A stretch of DNA of 5,003 bases from an uncultured Prevotella sp. (GTDB lineage Bacteria; Bacteroidota; Bacteroidia; Bacteroidales; Bacteroidaceae): the NCBI GenBank assembly GCA_945863825.1, contig CAMBBY010000151.1:1-5003 (forward strand). Reading direction: 5' to 3'. Within the stretch, counting starts at the first letter, position 1. Each line of letters starts with the position of its first letter. Position numbers and translations under genes: made by a program. The notes under the pieces are model-generated. The model did not search any database, had not been told where the DNA came from, and worked only from the letters and a program-made list of their open reading frames with translations. This document shows positions 1-4,479 of this stretch, piece by piece.

Positions 1-38
1 TTGCACACGTAAACAACAAGTTTTTTAATTATTAAAGG

Positions 39-70
39 CAAAAATACAATAAAAAATTAAGTTATGCAAG
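39..70 (-). promoter_or_regulatory. possible leftward Bacteroidetes-type promoter
   Basis: On the minus strand, positions 46 to 39 read TATTTTTG, an exact match to the Bacteroides -7 consensus TAnnTTTG. Twenty bases upstream, positions 70 to 67 read CTTG, one mismatch from the -33 consensus TTTG. The spacing is within the usual range. It would drive transcription leftward, out of the window, divergent from the operon that starts at 64. That is a common layout for a phage repressor/integrase arm. The stretch is very A/T-rich, so a chance match is quite possible, and nothing of the leftward gene is visible. Confidence 0.25.
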
Positions 71-261
71 TAAAAAAAATAAAAATTATCAAAGTTTCGC
101 TTGAAGGACGAAAAAAACTTGCCGAGCGGTATGGTTGCAGCAGAGAGTCCATTTACAACGCTTTAGGGTTTAGAAGTCAAAGCAAGCAATCCGAATACAT
201 CAGGCAGGATGCCTTGAAGGAGTTCGGAGGAGTTGTAGTAGATAAGGTGCTATTCTATTAG
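64..261 (+). CDS. small helix-turn-helix DNA-binding protein (65 aa)
   Basis: This is a basic 65-residue protein. Residues about 16-36 (GRKKLAERYGCSRESIYNAL) read as a helix-turn-helix: LAERYG as the first helix, a turn at CSR, and ESIYNAL as the recognition helix. A basic/polar segment and a short hydrophobic tail follow. It resembles the small Cro/CI-like or transposase-type HTH proteins at the head of early operons in Bacteroidetes phages. I infer a role as transcriptional regulator, perhaps of this operon; the DNA target is unknown. The start is the ATG at 64. No good Shine-Dalgarno precedes it, only an A/T-rich leader, which is normal for Bacteroidetes. The Rha gene starts 15 bases after its stop. 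The family is not certain from sequence alone. Confidence 0.7.
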   Translation: MQVKKIKIIKVSLEGRKKLAERYGCSRESIYNALGFRSQSKQSEYIRQDALKEFGGVVVDKVLFY

Positions 262-264
262 AAG

Positions 265-271
265 AAGGAGG
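265..271 (+). promoter_or_regulatory. strong Shine-Dalgarno that sets the Rha start at 277
   Basis: AAGGAGG at 265-271 lies 5 bases before the ATG at 277. The in-frame GTG at 271 overlaps the last G of this site and so cannot be its start codon. The start of the following gene is therefore the ATG at 277. A perfect anti-16S match is notable because several other genes in the window have none. Confidence 0.8.
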
Positions 272-276
272 TGAAT

Positions 277-1119
277 ATGAACGAAATCGTTTACCGAGGT
301 AAAAGCGACCAACCTCTAACAAATAGCAAACTGGTTGCTGAGGTCTTTGAGAAACCTCATGATAATGTTCTTAAAGCGATAAGGAAGATGCTTCAAGTAG
401 GTATCGTTAAAAATAACGAGACCCCGATGTTTGAAGAAACGACCTACGTAAACGAGCAGAACAAACAGAGTTATCCTATGTTCGTCATGAACCAAGATGG
501 TTTCACCCTGCTGGCGATGGGATTCAACGGAAAGAAGGCGATGGAGTTCAAACTGAAATACATTGAAGCCTTTAACGCTATGAAGAGACAGATTGAGCAA
601 TCAAAGCCATCCGTCCCTCAGAATTATCTCGAAGCTCTCAAGTCTCTGGTAAAATCAGAGGAAGAGAAGCAGCAGTTGGCATTGGAGAACCGAAAGCAGC
701 AACAAGAGATCCTAACTATCAGTAAGGAGAACATGGAACTTGGAAACAAGATTACCGAGATGCTTCCAAAGATAAGCTATTACGACCAAATCTTACAGAG
801 CAATGCCACAATGACCATCACCCAGATAGCGCAGGACTACGGTATGAGTGCCATCAAGATGAACAAGCAACTGGAAGCGATGAAGATTCAGCATAAGATG
901 AGAGGTCAGTGGATATTGTATGGACAGTTCCTTACTGGCGGATACGTTCATAGCAGAGCAGTTGACATCATACGTTCAGACGGAAGACATGACGTGAAGT
1001 ACAACACCGAGTGGACAACAAAGGGAAGAATATTCCTTTATGAAGCTCTCAAAGAGAAAGGCATTCTACCATTGATAGAGAAGGAGGAAACTCCAAACGA
1101 TAAGGCAGTATTCAACTAA
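277..1119 (+). CDS. Rha-family phage regulator with KilAC (ANT) C-terminal domain
   Basis: This is a 280-residue protein from the ATG at 277. Residues about 10-105 match the phage Rha domain (pRha): an N-terminal LTNSKLVAEVFEKPHDNVL segment, then FVMNQDGFTLLAMGF and GKKAMEFKLKYIEAFNAM, the hallmark second half of the fold. Residues about 115-165 are Q/E/K-rich and probably coiled coil. Residues about 150-262 match the KilAC/phage antirepressor domain, with an HTH-like TITQIAQDYGMSAIKMNKQL, then GQWILYG and a TTKGRIFLYEAL end. Rha proteins regulate phage development and are linked to the phage response to host IHF. KilAC domains are found in antirepressors. The two-domain layout is common in prophages, so an antirepressor or lysis-lysogeny regulator is the likely role. 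The family call is firm; the precise regulatory action is inferred. It sits second in the early operon. Confidence 0.93.
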   Translation: MNEIVYRGKSDQPLTNSKLVAEVFEKPHDNVLKAIRKMLQVGIVKNNETPMFEETTYVNEQNKQSYPMFVMNQDGFTLLAMGFNGKKAMEFKLKYIEAFNAMKRQIEQSKPSVPQNYLEALKSLVKSEEEKQQLALENRKQQQEILTISKENMELGNKITEMLPKISYYDQILQSNATMTITQIAQDYGMSAIKMNKQLEAMKIQHKMRGQWILYGQFLTGGYVHSRAVDIIRSDGRHDVKYNTEWTTKGRIFLYEALKEKGILPLIEKEETPNDKAVFN

Positions 1120-1139
1120 AAATAAATAAGGATGCGAAT

Positions 1140-1316
1140 ATGAAACTTACTCTAAAGGGAAACGCTATCAAAAAGGTACATAAAGACAACTCTATTGATT
1201 TACTCTGTAATGAGGAGCAGTTATATGAATGTCTTGACAATGTACGTATAGGACTTATTGCAAAATATCTATTTATGAGATTGAACAATGGAAATGCGTA
1301 TAAAGGTAAGACTTAA
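1140..1316 (+). CDS. small hypothetical protein (58 aa)
   Basis: The ATG at 1140 opens a 58-residue frame, beginning MKLTLKGNAIKKVHKDNSID and ending in TAA at 1314-1316. It fills the gap after the Rha gene (20 bases) and lies on the same strand. A weak GGA sits upstream in aaggatgcg. Composition is basic, with a mixed hydrophobic stretch VRIGLIAKYLFMRL at residues about 35-48 that is too polar and short for a clear membrane span. I do not recognise a family. Small proteins of this size are common in the regulatory arms of Bacteroidetes phages. Its last 29 bases overlap the next small gene, which fits compact phage coding but also leaves open that only one of the two is translated. Confidence 0.5.
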   Translation: MKLTLKGNAIKKVHKDNSIDLLCNEEQLYECLDNVRIGLIAKYLFMRLNNGNAYKGKT

Positions 1317-1458
1317 AGATGATAGCATTGAGGTTTCCTGCTCAAAAAACAGAAAGAGAGTAGATATGACTATACCCTCAAATATTTCTAACATAGCAGG
1401 AGTACTTGTTGAAGTGAGTACAAAAATGATAAAGTACAACAATCAAAGAAGGAGGTAA
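1288..1458 (+). CDS. small hypothetical basic protein (56 aa), coupled to the next gene
   Basis: The ATG at 1288 (or the in-frame ATG at 1294) opens a 56-residue frame starting MEMRIKVRLKDDSIEVSCSK and ending in three arginines. The final codons AGA AGG AGG contain the Shine-Dalgarno of the following gene, and its TAA at 1456-1458 lies one base before that gene's ATG. Translation here would therefore deliver ribosomes to the next start. The alternation of charged and hydrophobic residues at the start (MRIKVRLKDDSIEVSC) suggests beta strands. There is a loose likeness between its KDDSIEVSC and KDNSIDLLC in the preceding small protein, too short to claim paralogy. No family recognised. Confidence 0.5.
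   Translation: MEMRIKVRLKDDSIEVSCSKNRKRVDMTIPSNISNIAGVLVEVSTKMIKYNNQRRR
1449..1455 (+). promoter_or_regulatory. Shine-Dalgarno inside the end of the upstream small gene
   Basis: AAGGAGG at 1449-1455 lies 4 bases before the ATG at 1460 and overlaps the last two codons of the 56-residue frame. This supports the start at 1460 and suggests translational coupling of the two genes. Confidence 0.75.
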
Positions 1459-1459
1459 A

Positions 1460-1741
1460 ATGATAGACCAAGAGATTAAAGAGCAGTTAGACCGCATCGA
1501 GCAATACGCAATGATAGCGGCAAAGAATATGCTCAACATAAAAGAAGCGGCATTCATCCTTAACATGACCGTAGATGGTGTGAGGTATAACGTGCGAAAT
1601 AACACTCTTCCATACTATAAGCCTAACGTCCATCGGCTTTACTTCAAGAAGAGCGAGTTAGAGGACTGGATGATGCAGAACCGCTCAAAGAGCATGACAG
1701 AGATAGAATCAGAGGCAGCAGCCTATTGTTCAACACATTAA
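1460..1741 (+). CDS. excisionase/MerR-like helix-turn-helix protein (93 aa)
   Basis: This is a 93-residue protein with an N-terminal helix (residues 1-24, EIKEQLDRIEQYAMIAAKN) and then a winged helix-turn-helix of the HTH_17/excisionase type at residues about 25-71. The visible landmarks are LNIKEAAFILNMTVDGVRYN (helix-turn-helix), followed by the wing NNTLPYYKPNVHRLYFKKSELEDWM, in which the YFKKSELEDWM end is characteristic. A polar, acidic tail of about 20 residues follows. Such proteins bind DNA as excisionases (recombination directionality factors) or as AlpA-like transcription regulators. No integrase is visible in the window to choose between these roles. The start is well supported by the adjacent Shine-Dalgarno. 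The family call is good; the role is inferred. Confidence 0.85.
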   Translation: MIDQEIKEQLDRIEQYAMIAAKNMLNIKEAAFILNMTVDGVRYNVRNNTLPYYKPNVHRLYFKKSELEDWMMQNRSKSMTEIESEAAAYCSTH

Positions 1742-1753
1742 TAAAATTATAAT

Positions 1754-1846
1754 ATGTTTTCGACAATCATGTTAATATTATCAATCACAATGCTTTGCGT
1801 ATTGATCAACGAGATATACCGTTCCTTCAAAGAATGGGGTAAGTAA
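1754..1846 (+). CDS. 30-residue single-span membrane peptide (putative)
   Basis: The ATG at 1754 opens a 30-residue frame. Residues 2-19 (FSTIMLILSITMLCVLIN) are strongly hydrophobic, enough for one membrane helix, and are followed by a polar, basic end (EIYRSFKEWGK). This suggests an N-out/C-in orientation by the positive-inside rule. It begins 12 bases after the excisionase-like gene and ends just before the structured noncoding region. There is no Shine-Dalgarno. Small one-helix peptides are common in phages, but a frame this short needs support from expression or conservation. No family recognised. Confidence 0.4.
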   Translation: MFSTIMLILSITMLCVLINEIYRSFKEWGK

Positions 1847-1852
1847 TAACAG

Positions 1853-1951
1853 GGTGGGTGAACCTCAAAAGTTCATAGGAATATATCATGTTCGTTATTA
1901 ATCAGTCTCATCTCCGTGGAGGTTTTTTGAAGCTCACTACTTCCACCCACC
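1853..1951 (+). ncRNA. foldable leader: potential three-way junction upstream of the tRNA
   Basis: Three helices can form at once. GGTGGGTG at 1853-1860 pairs perfectly with CACCCACC at 1944-1951 (8 bp). AACCTC at 1861-1866 pairs with GAGGTT at 1919-1924 (6 bp). GAAG at 1929-1932 pairs with CTTC at 1940-1943 (4 bp, 7-nt loop). The helix ends abut (1860/1861 and 1943/1944), the geometry of a three-way junction. It lies between the end of the regulatory operon and the tRNA and has no credible protein frame. It could be a processed leader, a regulatory RNA, or a domain of the large RNA downstream. No known riboswitch was recognised. The pairing is seen in the sequence; its biological reality is inferred. 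Confidence 0.35.
1910..1928 (+). terminator. weak intrinsic terminator after the regulatory operon (putative)
   Basis: ATCTC at 1910-1914 pairs with GAGGT at 1919-1923 around a CGTG loop (5 bp, one U-G pair), followed directly by a T run to 1928. The stem is short. The same GAGGTT can instead pair with AACCTC at 1861-1866, so a choice between two folds is possible. It would end the operon that finishes at 1846, or merely attenuate readthrough into the tRNA. Confidence 0.35.
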
Positions 1952-1984
1952 ACAATATCCTGTATTGTTTTGTAGTTGTTCTTT

Positions 1985-2061
1985 GACGCAAGTAGTTCAG
2001 TTGGTAGAACAGAAGGTTCCCCATCCTTCGAGGTCGTGGGTTCGAGTCCCACCTTGCGTCC
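1985..2061 (+). tRNA. unusual tRNA-like gene: 8-nt anticodon loop with CCCC, 8-bp acceptor helix
   Basis: The cloverleaf is clear. The acceptor is GACGCAAG (1985-1992) with CTTGCGTC (2053-2060), 8 Watson-Crick pairs. T8 A9 are at 1993-1994. The D stem is GTTC/GAAC (1995-1998, 2007-2010) with loop AGTTGGTA. The anticodon stem is GAAGG/CCTTC (2012-2016, 2025-2029), the variable loop is GAGGTC, and the T stem is GTGGG/CCCAC (2036-2040, 2048-2052) with loop TTCGAGT. Two features are odd. The anticodon loop TTCCCCAT (2017-2024) has 8 nt rather than 7, so it could read GGG (Gly) or the quadruplet GGGG. Counting 7 acceptor pairs from 1986 leaves an extra G(-1):C73 pair, otherwise a hallmark of tRNA-His. 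A full CCA is not encoded: CAAA follows 2060, so the end would need CCA addition. All stems are intact, so this is not simply a decayed gene. Amino-acid identity cannot be decided. Confidence 0.85.
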
Positions 2062-2461
2062 AAAAGCCAGATACCGAGGCATTGTTTCGGATAGGATAAA
2101 CCTTCCTTGAGAGGTACTCGTAGCCAAAAGCAGCGTATGCAACCACAACATACGATTAGACGAGGAAGTGGCAGGACTATTACCTACACCGCTACAGGTG
2201 GAATTGGGAACGTCTTGGAGTTCACTTGTGAAGAAGCAGGCCTGATGCCGAGACCCTTGTAAGAGGTAGCACAAAGGCAGGAGCGCACAACTACAATAAA
2301 GTTCTAATGCAGCCAGTACGAAACATAGCACTGGGAGTCCTAAGCCTCCATGAATGCAGAAGGGAACTTAAAGACACATGTCCTTAGGCGAAAGCGTGGC
2401 CCGACTTGTGTCTTTTGGAGCATGAATGGAATTAAAAGCCTCGGAACATGCTCCTTTTTTT
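2062..2461 (+). ncRNA. putative large structured noncoding RNA (GOLLD/ROOL-like context)
   Basis: This stretch lacks a credible gene but holds many complementary segments, in order. 2074-2078 pairs with 2086-2090. 2102-2109 pairs with 2161-2168 (8 bp with one U-G), enclosing GAG/CTC at 2111-2119 and CGTATG/CATACG (2134-2139, 2149-2154). CACC/GGTG pairs at 2187-2200. 2212-2218 pairs with 2248-2254 (7 bp), enclosing TTCA/TGAA. CC-TTGT pairs with ACAA-a-GG (2255-2260, 2271-2277). 2299-2305 pairs with 2363-2369 (7 bp), enclosing CCAGT/ACTGG (2313-2317, 2330-2334). AAAGACACA at 2370-2378 pairs with 2407-2415 (9 bp), its apical part carrying GCGAAAGC at 2388-2395. The terminator is 2417-2461. A tRNA-adjacent phage RNA of this size recalls GOLLD and ROOL, the large ornate RNAs. 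I did not recognise the conserved sequence of either, nor of tmRNA, RNase P RNA or a self-splicing intron. Function is unknown; the 5' end is set here at the tRNA end by inference. Confidence 0.65.
2417..2461 (+). terminator. strong intrinsic terminator of the tRNA/ncRNA unit
   Basis: GGAGCATG at 2417-2424 pairs perfectly with CATGCTCC at 2447-2454 (8 bp, loop 22 nt), followed by seven T at 2455-2461. This is a textbook Rho-independent terminator and marks the 3' end of the structured RNA. Confidence 0.85.
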
Positions 2462-2497
2462 CGCAGATATATCATATTCCTATACATTTACATTTTT

Positions 2498-2511
2498 GCG
2501 GTAGCGACCGC
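2498..2511 (+). other. short GC-rich hairpin between the two terminators
   Basis: GCGGT at 2498-2502 pairs with ACCGC at 2507-2511 around an AGCG tetraloop. A T run lies before rather than after it, and it is followed by CTCAACTTGC, so it is not a terminator on the + strand. It may be part of the leader of the downstream operon or a small operator-like palindrome. No function assigned. Confidence 0.3.
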
Positions 2512-2531
2512 TCAACTTGCTATAAGACTCC

Positions 2532-2565
2532 CCCCACCATTCGTGAGAACCGTGGGGTTTTATTT
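2532..2565 (+). terminator. second intrinsic terminator before the recombination operon
   Basis: CCCCAC at 2532-2537 pairs with GTGGGG at 2552-2557 (6 bp, loop 14 nt), followed by TTTTATTTT. It resembles a Rho-independent terminator and lies 25 bases before the next start codon at 2590. Alternatively it is an attenuator or antitermination target in the leader of the recombination operon. The tail reads CCGTGGGGTTTTATTTTGAA, similar to CCGTGGAGGTTTTTTGAA at 1914-1931. Confidence 0.65.
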
Positions 2566-2589
2566 TGAAAGTCAAACAATTAAAATATT

Positions 2590-2931
2590 ATGCTTATGAA
2601 CAATTCAACAAGTGGAAATTATCCACCAGGCGCAGCCAACGACCCATTCGCACCTTACAATCAGCCTGAATATCCTGAGTATCAGGACTACGATGTTACG
2701 GCATCATTCACGCTCGACAAATCGTTTACTGTTACTTCTTCTTCCGATGATGAGGAAGACATCAAGCAAGACCTCATTGAAGCCTACATGACACCTTTAG
2801 ACCTCATCAACGAACTGAAAAAGAGACTGCAACGTGAGTTGAAATCAGACCCATACAACAAGCGAATCAAGAAGCTCATCAAGGAGTGTGATGGATGGAC
2901 GTGTGACTGCGACATCTGTGTAACTAACTAA
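2590..2931 (+). CDS. hypothetical protein with C-terminal cysteine cluster (113 aa)
   Basis: This is a 113-residue protein starting at the ATG at 2590; an in-frame ATG at 2596 is equally possible, as neither has a Shine-Dalgarno. Residues about 8-35 are rich in P, Y and N and look disordered. Residues 50-62 are acidic (SSSDDEEDIKQD). Residues 62-99 are predicted helical and basic (LINELKKRLQREL, NKRIKKLIKE). The end carries C100, C105, C107 and C110 (spacing Cx4CxCx2C), which could bind a metal or form disulphides. It starts the recombination operon, 11 bases before the ERF gene. No family was recognised. From its position it may assist ERF-mediated recombination or replication, but this is only inference. 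Confidence 0.75.
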   Translation: MLMNNSTSGNYPPGAANDPFAPYNQPEYPEYQDYDVTASFTLDKSFTVTSSSDDEEDIKQDLIEAYMTPLDLINELKKRLQRELKSDPYNKRIKKLIKECDGWTCDCDICVTN

Positions 2932-2942
2932 TATAATAAGAT

Positions 2943-3557
2943 ATGAAAGAACTTATAACAATTCAGTCTGAACTGAAAGCCCCGAAAACACAATACAATA
3001 AGTTCGGTGGCTACAAGTATCGCAAGGCAGAGGACATCCTTGAAGCGGTCAAACCCTTACTGGCAAAGCAGAAATGTACCCTCATCATTACAGATGATAT
3101 TGTAATGGTTGGCAGTCGCATATACGTGAAGGCTACCGCTACTATCAAGAATGAGAAGGGCGAGTACGAGACATCTACTGGATGGGCAAGAGAAGAGGAA
3201 ACAAAGAAAGGTATGGACGGTAGTCAGATTACTGGAGCTTCATCATCCTATGCCAGAAAATATGCGCTCAACGGACTCTTGGCTATTGACGATAATGCAG
3301 ATTCCGATACAACCAACGATGGCCAGCATCAAGCAGCGCAGCAGCAAGCAAGCCCACAAGCACAAGCCGCTCAACCTGCCAAACAGACAGCAACAACTCA
3401 GTATCACCCTAACGACATCAACGAAGCGATACAGATGGTATCACGATGCGTAAACAAGGACAACCTTGTATGGGTAATGCAGACATACAAGCCGTTGATG
3501 AGTAACGCACAATTCATGCAGACACTATCTGCTAAGAGAAAGGAATTGGGAATATGA
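2943..3557 (+). CDS. ERF-family single-strand annealing protein
   Basis: This is a 204-residue protein of the ERF superfamily. These proteins bind single-stranded DNA and anneal complementary strands in phage recombination and genome circularisation, functionally like Red beta or RecT. The core is residues about 1-120. KFGGYKYRKAEDILEAVKPLL at 20-40 is the conserved N-terminal block, IYVKATATI with GWAREE forms the middle, and GMDGSQITGAS-SYARKYALNGLLAIDD at 90-117 is the family signature. Residues 127-152 are a Q/A/P-rich flexible linker. Residues 153-204 form a separate small C-terminal helical domain (HPNDINEAIQMVSRCV...), perhaps for partner contacts. The length is typical. The start at 2943 lacks a Shine-Dalgarno. 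The last four bases overlap the start of the nuclease gene, so the two are probably translationally coupled and act together. Confidence 0.95.
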   Translation: MKELITIQSELKAPKTQYNKFGGYKYRKAEDILEAVKPLLAKQKCTLIITDDIVMVGSRIYVKATATIKNEKGEYETSTGWAREEETKKGMDGSQITGASSSYARKYALNGLLAIDDNADSDTTNDGQHQAAQQQASPQAQAAQPAKQTATTQYHPNDINEAIQMVSRCVNKDNLVWVMQTYKPLMSNAQFMQTLSAKRKELGI

Positions 3558-4471
3558 AAACAAAGGAAATAAAGCTAAAGAAAAGCAAGGTGGTGTTCGA
3601 TGAGATCAACCACACTTACCATCTTGGTAAGAAAGAGATGTCAGGTATCACTGGAACGCTCATCAAGTTTGCCTTCCCTGATACATATAAGGACATACCA
3701 GACAGTGTGTTGGCTAAGGCTGCAGAACGTGGTGAAATGATTCACAACTCCTTTGAGCTATTCTGCACTATCTTTGGTTCGGACATAAGCGCATATCCGA
3801 ATCCGACACAGGAGATACGTGACTTCAGCGACATGCTGCATGCTTACGAACTGCATCATGTGGATAGCGAGTATCTTGTAACAGATAACAAGTATTTCGC
3901 ATCATCCATAGATGGTGTGTTCGCTGACAACGAAGGAAATATATACCTTGTCGACTACAAGACCACATCCACCCTGCACTATAACAACGTTTCTCTCCAG
4001 CTATCCATCTATGCCAAATGGTTCGAGCAGATGAATCCCAATCTAAAAGTGAAGGAGATTGTCTGTATGTGGTTCAAGGATGGAAAGAGTAAGTTCCAAC
4101 CACTGCCAAGAGTATCTGATGAGACAATAACGAACCTAATCCATGCTTATCTCAAAGACGATACAGACTATCACTACAACGTGGAAGTACCTGAGCAGTT
4201 CTCTGTCCTTGAGCAGGAGTACAGACTCCTAACGGCACGAATAGACGCAATGAAACTTCGTCAGGATTCTATCAAGGAGCAGTTGATGTGCCTGATGGAA
4301 GAGAATAAACAGAAGTCTATCAAGACCAATATCGGTACATACTCTTACGTGGAAGCTACAACCAAGAAAACTTTCGACACTAAACTTTTCAAGGATACAG
4401 AGCCAGACCACTACGAGCATTATCTCAAGGAGGTAGAAACCAAACCGTCAATCAGAATCAAACTTAATTAA
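3554..4471 (+). CDS. PD-(D/E)XK (RecB/Cas4-like) phage exonuclease
   Basis: This is a 305-residue protein with the motifs of a RecB-type PD-(D/E)XK nuclease. RGEMIHN at 59-65 has H64 as the motif I histidine. E106 lies in SEYLV, D120 in SSIDGVF, and D134-Y-K136 (LVDYKTT) carries the catalytic D-x-K. QLSIY at 149-153 is the QxxxY motif. This set is shared by RecB, Cas4, AddB and phage exonucleases. Residues about 216-255 look like a coiled coil (QEYRLLTARIDAMKLRQDSIKEQL). The C-terminal 50 residues (GTYSYVEATTKKTFDTKLFKD...KPSIRIKL) resemble the tail often seen in phage YqaJ-type nucleases. It starts with the ATGA overlap with ERF. It probably resects double-stranded DNA ends to give ERF a single-stranded substrate, on the model of lambda exo/beta and RecE/RecT. 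The nuclease class is firm; exonuclease polarity is not known. Confidence 0.88.
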   Translation: MKTKEIKLKKSKVVFDEINHTYHLGKKEMSGITGTLIKFAFPDTYKDIPDSVLAKAAERGEMIHNSFELFCTIFGSDISAYPNPTQEIRDFSDMLHAYELHHVDSEYLVTDNKYFASSIDGVFADNEGNIYLVDYKTTSTLHYNNVSLQLSIYAKWFEQMNPNLKVKEIVCMWFKDGKSKFQPLPRVSDETITNLIHAYLKDDTDYHYNVEVPEQFSVLEQEYRLLTARIDAMKLRQDSIKEQLMCLMEENKQKSIKTNIGTYSYVEATTKKTFDTKLFKDTEPDHYEHYLKEVETKPSIRIKLN

Positions 4472-4479
4472 GCAACAAT

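Noticed and set aside
271..276. GTG at 271 as the start of the Rha gene
   Set aside because: It overlaps the Shine-Dalgarno itself; the ATG at 277 has correct spacing.
316..600. Minus-strand frame of 94 residues
   Set aside because: It is wholly inside the well-supported Rha gene on the other strand.
1378..1605. Minus-strand frame of 75 residues
   Set aside because: It overlaps the excisionase-like gene and its Shine-Dalgarno in antisense; the hydrophobic look comes from the complement of A-rich codons.
1873..2331. Minus-strand frame of 152 residues across the tRNA region
   Set aside because: It reads antisense through the tRNA, giving the familiar artefact string VGLEPTTSKDGEPSVLPTELL, and lies over dense RNA structure. 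It is not a gene.
1985..2461. tmRNA, RNase P RNA or a self-splicing intron
   Set aside because: The tRNA part is a complete cloverleaf rather than split ends, no tag-peptide frame is apparent, and I saw neither the conserved RNase P core nor a group I P7-like or group II domain V sequence.
2350..2568. Plus-strand frame of 72 residues
   Set aside because: It runs through the 9-bp stem and both terminators, and its residues show no protein-like pattern.
1847..2589. Retron, ωRNA/TnpB element or CRISPR array
   Set aside because: There is no reverse transcriptase, TnpB or cas gene in the window, and no regularly spaced repeats.
3151..3453. Plus-strand frame of 100 residues in another phase
   Set aside because: It lies inside the ERF gene, whose own frame carries the conserved family signature.
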